From Myxococcota bacterium (GTDB lineage: Bacteria > Myxococcota_A > Bradymonadia > UBA7976 > UBA1532): 64,000 nt of DNA. Below the pieces are notes generated by a model. The model did no database searches and had not been told where the DNA came from. It saw only the letters and a list, made by a program, of their open reading frames with translations. Shown here piece by piece: positions 57,363-64,000 of the stretch (its first letter is position 1; every line of letters starts with the position of its first letter). The position numbers and the translations under genes were made by a program. The stretch spans positions 1 through 64,000 of the forward strand of contig JAKLJY010000031.1 of NCBI GenBank assembly GCA_023150895.1, written 5' to 3'.

Positions 57363-59072
57363 GTGCCCTCCGCCCTGCCCCCCTCTCCGAACCGCGCGCG
57401 CCGGTGGCCGCTCGTGGCCGCCGCGGCCCTGCTCGGCGCCCTGACCGCCTGCGCCAACGCGCCCGCCGGGGGGCTGGCCTCTGCCGGTGCCGGCGAGCCG
57501 CCGCCGACCATCGTGTGCGAGAGCCATGAGAGTTGCCCGACCGGGCAGGTGTGCGTATTCGACGGGGCGGAGGGGCACTGCGCCCCGCCCTGTACCCTGA
57601 CCGGCGCCTGCGCCGAAGACGGGGGCGAGGCCGGTGCCCCGGCGGCCTCCGCCGTCCGCGCCGATGGCGCCCCGTGTGCCGCCCCCACGGACTGCGGGGG
57701 GGGCGCGTGCCTCGGCGCCGGGCAGGGGTATCCGGACGGGTACTGCACCACGACGGACTGCGAAACCGTCGGCGACTGCCACGGGGCCCGCGCGCGCTGC
57801 CTGCGGCTCACCGAGGCCCTGACGATCTGCGTCGCGAGCTGCGCGACCGACGCCGACTGCCGGGTGGGATACGCCTGCCAGCCGGTCGACGGGGGCGGAT
57901 ACTGCGCCCCGGTTGCGGCCGCGCCCCCCGCGGCCACCCCCTCCGAGCCGGCCACGCCGAGCGCCCCGCCGGCCCCGGGCACCGAGCCCCCGCCGGCGCC
58001 GGCGACCGAGGCCCCGCCCCCGGCGCCGCCCACCGCGCCGCCCGTGGGGCCGACGACGACGTTCACCGAGTTCTGCGACGGCGTCGAGGTCACGCCCGAC
58101 GCCTACGGGGCCGGCTGGGATGCCTACACGGTCGAGGTCGCGGTCCCGTCCGGCGCGCACTCGGCCCAGATTCTCGCCGGGGCGGCGGCCGGATTCGGCG
58201 GCTTCGATGCGCTCTCCGGGGAGCGGTTGCGCATCGATTTCACACGCGAGTACCCGCGGGTGAACTTCATCATTCCCGAAGGCCCGACCGTCAACGCCGT
58301 CGGTTTGCCCCACCGCCCGGAGGTCCCGGCGGAGAGCATCGCCGGGCGCTTCGCGCTGCGCTTCGTCGCGCGGGAGGCGCCGTTCTGCCCGGTGGTCGTC
58401 GCGAAGACGGGCCCCGGCAGCCGCGTGGACGTCAAGGTCGTGCTCGCCCCCGGGGGCGGTGTCCCCGACGCCGCGACGGCCGCACAGGACGCCGCCCTGC
58501 AGGCGGTTCTGCGGGGGGCGGCGGACATCTACCACCTCGCCGGCATCTCGTTGAACGTCGTGCGCTACCAGAACCTCGGGCCGGCCGAACGGCAGCGGTT
58601 CGCGATCATCCGCGACGAGACCGACGTGCCCGCCCTCTTCCGGACGTCGACCCCGCCGGGCGAAAGCGTCGATGACGTCCTGACGCTCAACCTCTTCGTC
58701 GTGCAGCAGATCCTGCTCGGCGAGGGCAACGTGCTCGGCATCAGCGGCGGTATCCCGGGGCCCGCCGGGGTCCACGGGTTCGGCACCTCGGGCGTGGTGA
58801 TGACGGCCGCGGTCGTCGCCGACCCCGAAATCGGCAGCCAAACGCTCGCCCATGAAATGGGCCACTTCCTCGGGCTGTTTCACACCACGGAGGTCGACGC
58901 CGTGATGGCCGACGACCTGACCGACACTCCCGAGTGCCCCGCCGACGCCTGGCGGCGACCGGACCTCCCCTGCCCGGACTTCCCGAATCTCATGTTTCCC
59001 TATGCCCACCCCGGCGCACAGGTCACCGCCCAACAGGTGCAGATGCTGCACATGAGCCCCTTGGTGGAGTGA
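57363..59072 (+). CDS. Metzincin-type metalloprotease lipoprotein (M43-like)
   Basis: Secreted zinc protease of 569 residues: lipobox LTAC near residue 29, Cys-rich repeats (CESHESCPTGQVC, CATDADCRVGYAC; about 50-180), a long Pro/Ala/Glu linker, a beta domain, then the catalytic domain. The zinc site is HEMGHFLGLFH, with ligands His497, His501 and His507 and catalytic Glu498. NLMFPY supplies the Met turn. That layout is metzincin and closest to pappalysin/cytophagalysin enzymes. GTG 57363 is taken because the signal follows; its ribosome site (AAAAGAG) is weak. The small gene after it begins five bases past the stop. Confidence 0.85.
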   Translation: MPSALPPSPNRARRWPLVAAAALLGALTACANAPAGGLASAGAGEPPPTIVCESHESCPTGQVCVFDGAEGHCAPPCTLTGACAEDGGEAGAPAASAVRADGAPCAAPTDCGGGACLGAGQGYPDGYCTTTDCETVGDCHGARARCLRLTEALTICVASCATDADCRVGYACQPVDGGGYCAPVAAAPPAATPSEPATPSAPPAPGTEPPPAPATEAPPPAPPTAPPVGPTTTFTEFCDGVEVTPDAYGAGWDAYTVEVAVPSGAHSAQILAGAAAGFGGFDALSGERLRIDFTREYPRVNFIIPEGPTVNAVGLPHRPEVPAESIAGRFALRFVAREAPFCPVVVAKTGPGSRVDVKVVLAPGGGVPDAATAAQDAALQAVLRGAADIYHLAGISLNVVRYQNLGPAERQRFAIIRDETDVPALFRTSTPPGESVDDVLTLNLFVVQQILLGEGNVLGISGGIPGPAGVHGFGTSGVVMTAAVVADPEIGSQTLAHEMGHFLGLFHTTEVDAVMADDLTDTPECPADAWRRPDLPCPDFPNLMFPYAHPGAQVTAQQVQMLHMSPLVE

Positions 59073-59077
59073 GGCCC

Positions 59078-59641
59078 ATGACCGGACGCGCCGCCCTCCT
59101 GCTCGCCTGGCTCGTCGCGCCGACCCCGGCGCTCGCCGCGGACCCCGCCGCCGACGCGCTGCGCACGCTGCTCTCGCAGTACGAGGGGCTGCCCGAAGCA
59201 GACAAGTTCCGGGCGCGGGTGGATGACCCGGTCGTGGCCCTGCTGCGTTTGTCCTCGGACGCTTCTGCCCCCGCGTGGCTCCGCCTGCGGGCCATCGACG
59301 CGCTCTCGCGCTTCCCCGAGCCCGCGGTCGCCGCACACCTCGAGGCCCGGCTCGACGCCGAGGCGGCCACGCCCGGACGCCCCGCGACGCCCGAACAGCA
59401 CGCGGTCCTGACCGTCTACCTGCGGACGTTCCCGACGGCGCCCGCCGTCGTCGACCGTTTGCGCGCGGCCCTGCGGCACCCGGATCCGGAGTTTCGCATG
59501 ACGGCCCTGCGCATCGCCGAGCGCTCGGCCGAGCCCGCGTTGCGCCTCGAGGCCGCCGCCCATGCGGCCCGCAACCCGGCCGCGCTCGAACTCGGCGGTG
59601 TGACGGGCGCTCCGATCGCCCCGCGTCCGACGCTGCGCTGA
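59078..59641 (+). CDS. Exported HEAT-like helical repeat protein
   Basis: Protein of 187 residues: signal peptide to about LAA, then helical repeats of HEAT type (APAWLRLRAIDALSRF, PDPEFRMTALRIAERS). These give a small curved scaffold for protein contacts in the periplasm. It begins five bases after the metzincin stop with GGAG/GAGG nearby, so the two are co-expressed, and it may act as its chaperone or inhibitor (inference). No catalytic motif is seen. It converges on the last gene of the window, 32 bases apart. Confidence 0.7.
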   Translation: MTGRAALLLAWLVAPTPALAADPAADALRTLLSQYEGLPEADKFRARVDDPVVALLRLSSDASAPAWLRLRAIDALSRFPEPAVAAHLEARLDAEAATPGRPATPEQHAVLTVYLRTFPTAPAVVDRLRAALRHPDPEFRMTALRIAERSAEPALRLEAAAHAARNPAALELGGVTGAPIAPRPTLR

Positions 59642-59673
59642 CCGCCTGACGTCCGGCCGGATGCCCGCAACGG

Positions 59674-64000
<4,327 letters not shown>

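Overview
This 64 kb window reads as the chromosome of a very GC-rich, predatory-lineage delta-type proteobacterium (Myxococcota or a close relative). The evidence is a gene set dominated by secreted lipoproteins with Asp/Pro/Gly-rich linkers, two proteins ending in a MYXO-CTERM-type anchor (Gly-Cys, one membrane helix, Arg tail), several proteins built from MopE-type DNDxDG metal-binding repeats, a HmuY-family lipoprotein, a Ser/Thr kinase, and a secA-argJ gene pair. I saw no rRNA, tRNA, CRISPR array, insertion sequence or phage gene. Nearly all of the window is coding; the only gene-free stretch over 300 bases is the regulatory region at 54539-54869.

Layout. 1-8.3 kb: a truncated polyhydroxybutyrate-depolymerase-like esterase, a Cache chemoreceptor, a DUF5682-VWA fusion and an MFS transporter. 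8.4-14.9 kb: a lipoprotein, then a tightly packed four-gene set (outer-membrane barrel, alpha/beta-hydrolase lipoprotein, KASIII-fold protein lacking two of three catalytic residues, acyl-CoA/AMP ligase), probably for envelope acyl chemistry. 14.8-19.7 kb: a metallopeptidase and a subtilase, both with MYXO-CTERM tails, around a HmuY-like lipoprotein, then a rhodanese lipoprotein. 19.8-26.5 kb: a SWIM zinc-finger protein and a 1580-residue repeat lipoprotein. 26.6-31.9 kb: housekeeping secA and argJ plus a Cys-rich lipoprotein.

31.9-55.6 kb is the most unusual part and looks like one regulatory unit. Rightward: a Ser/Thr kinase fused to a formylglycine-generating-enzyme (FGE) fold, coupled to a beta-helix lipoprotein. 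Leftward from 54.5 kb: a MopE-type lipoprotein, a 1298-residue lipoprotein whose C-terminus resembles the end of Tc-toxin TcA subunits, a SpvB/VCBS/RHS protein resembling fused TcB-TcC, two small membrane proteins, an FHA-domain sigma54 enhancer-binding protein, and a second beta-helix lipoprotein coupled to it. Sigma54-like promoters lie before the kinase, the MopE-type gene, the rightward gene at 54870, the small membrane gene and the regulator itself. Matching arrays of GAACGTTC/GTTCGAAC palindromes lie about 75-100 bases upstream of the three outward-facing promoters. My reading is a kinase/FHA-switched, surface-anchored Tc-like apparatus; this is inference from sequence patterns and needs profile searches.

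55.6-64 kb: a HicB-like protein, a TPR-PEGA membrane protein, a metzincin-type protease lipoprotein, a small helical-repeat protein, and a truncated lipoprotein with ten MopE modules fused to an FGE fold.
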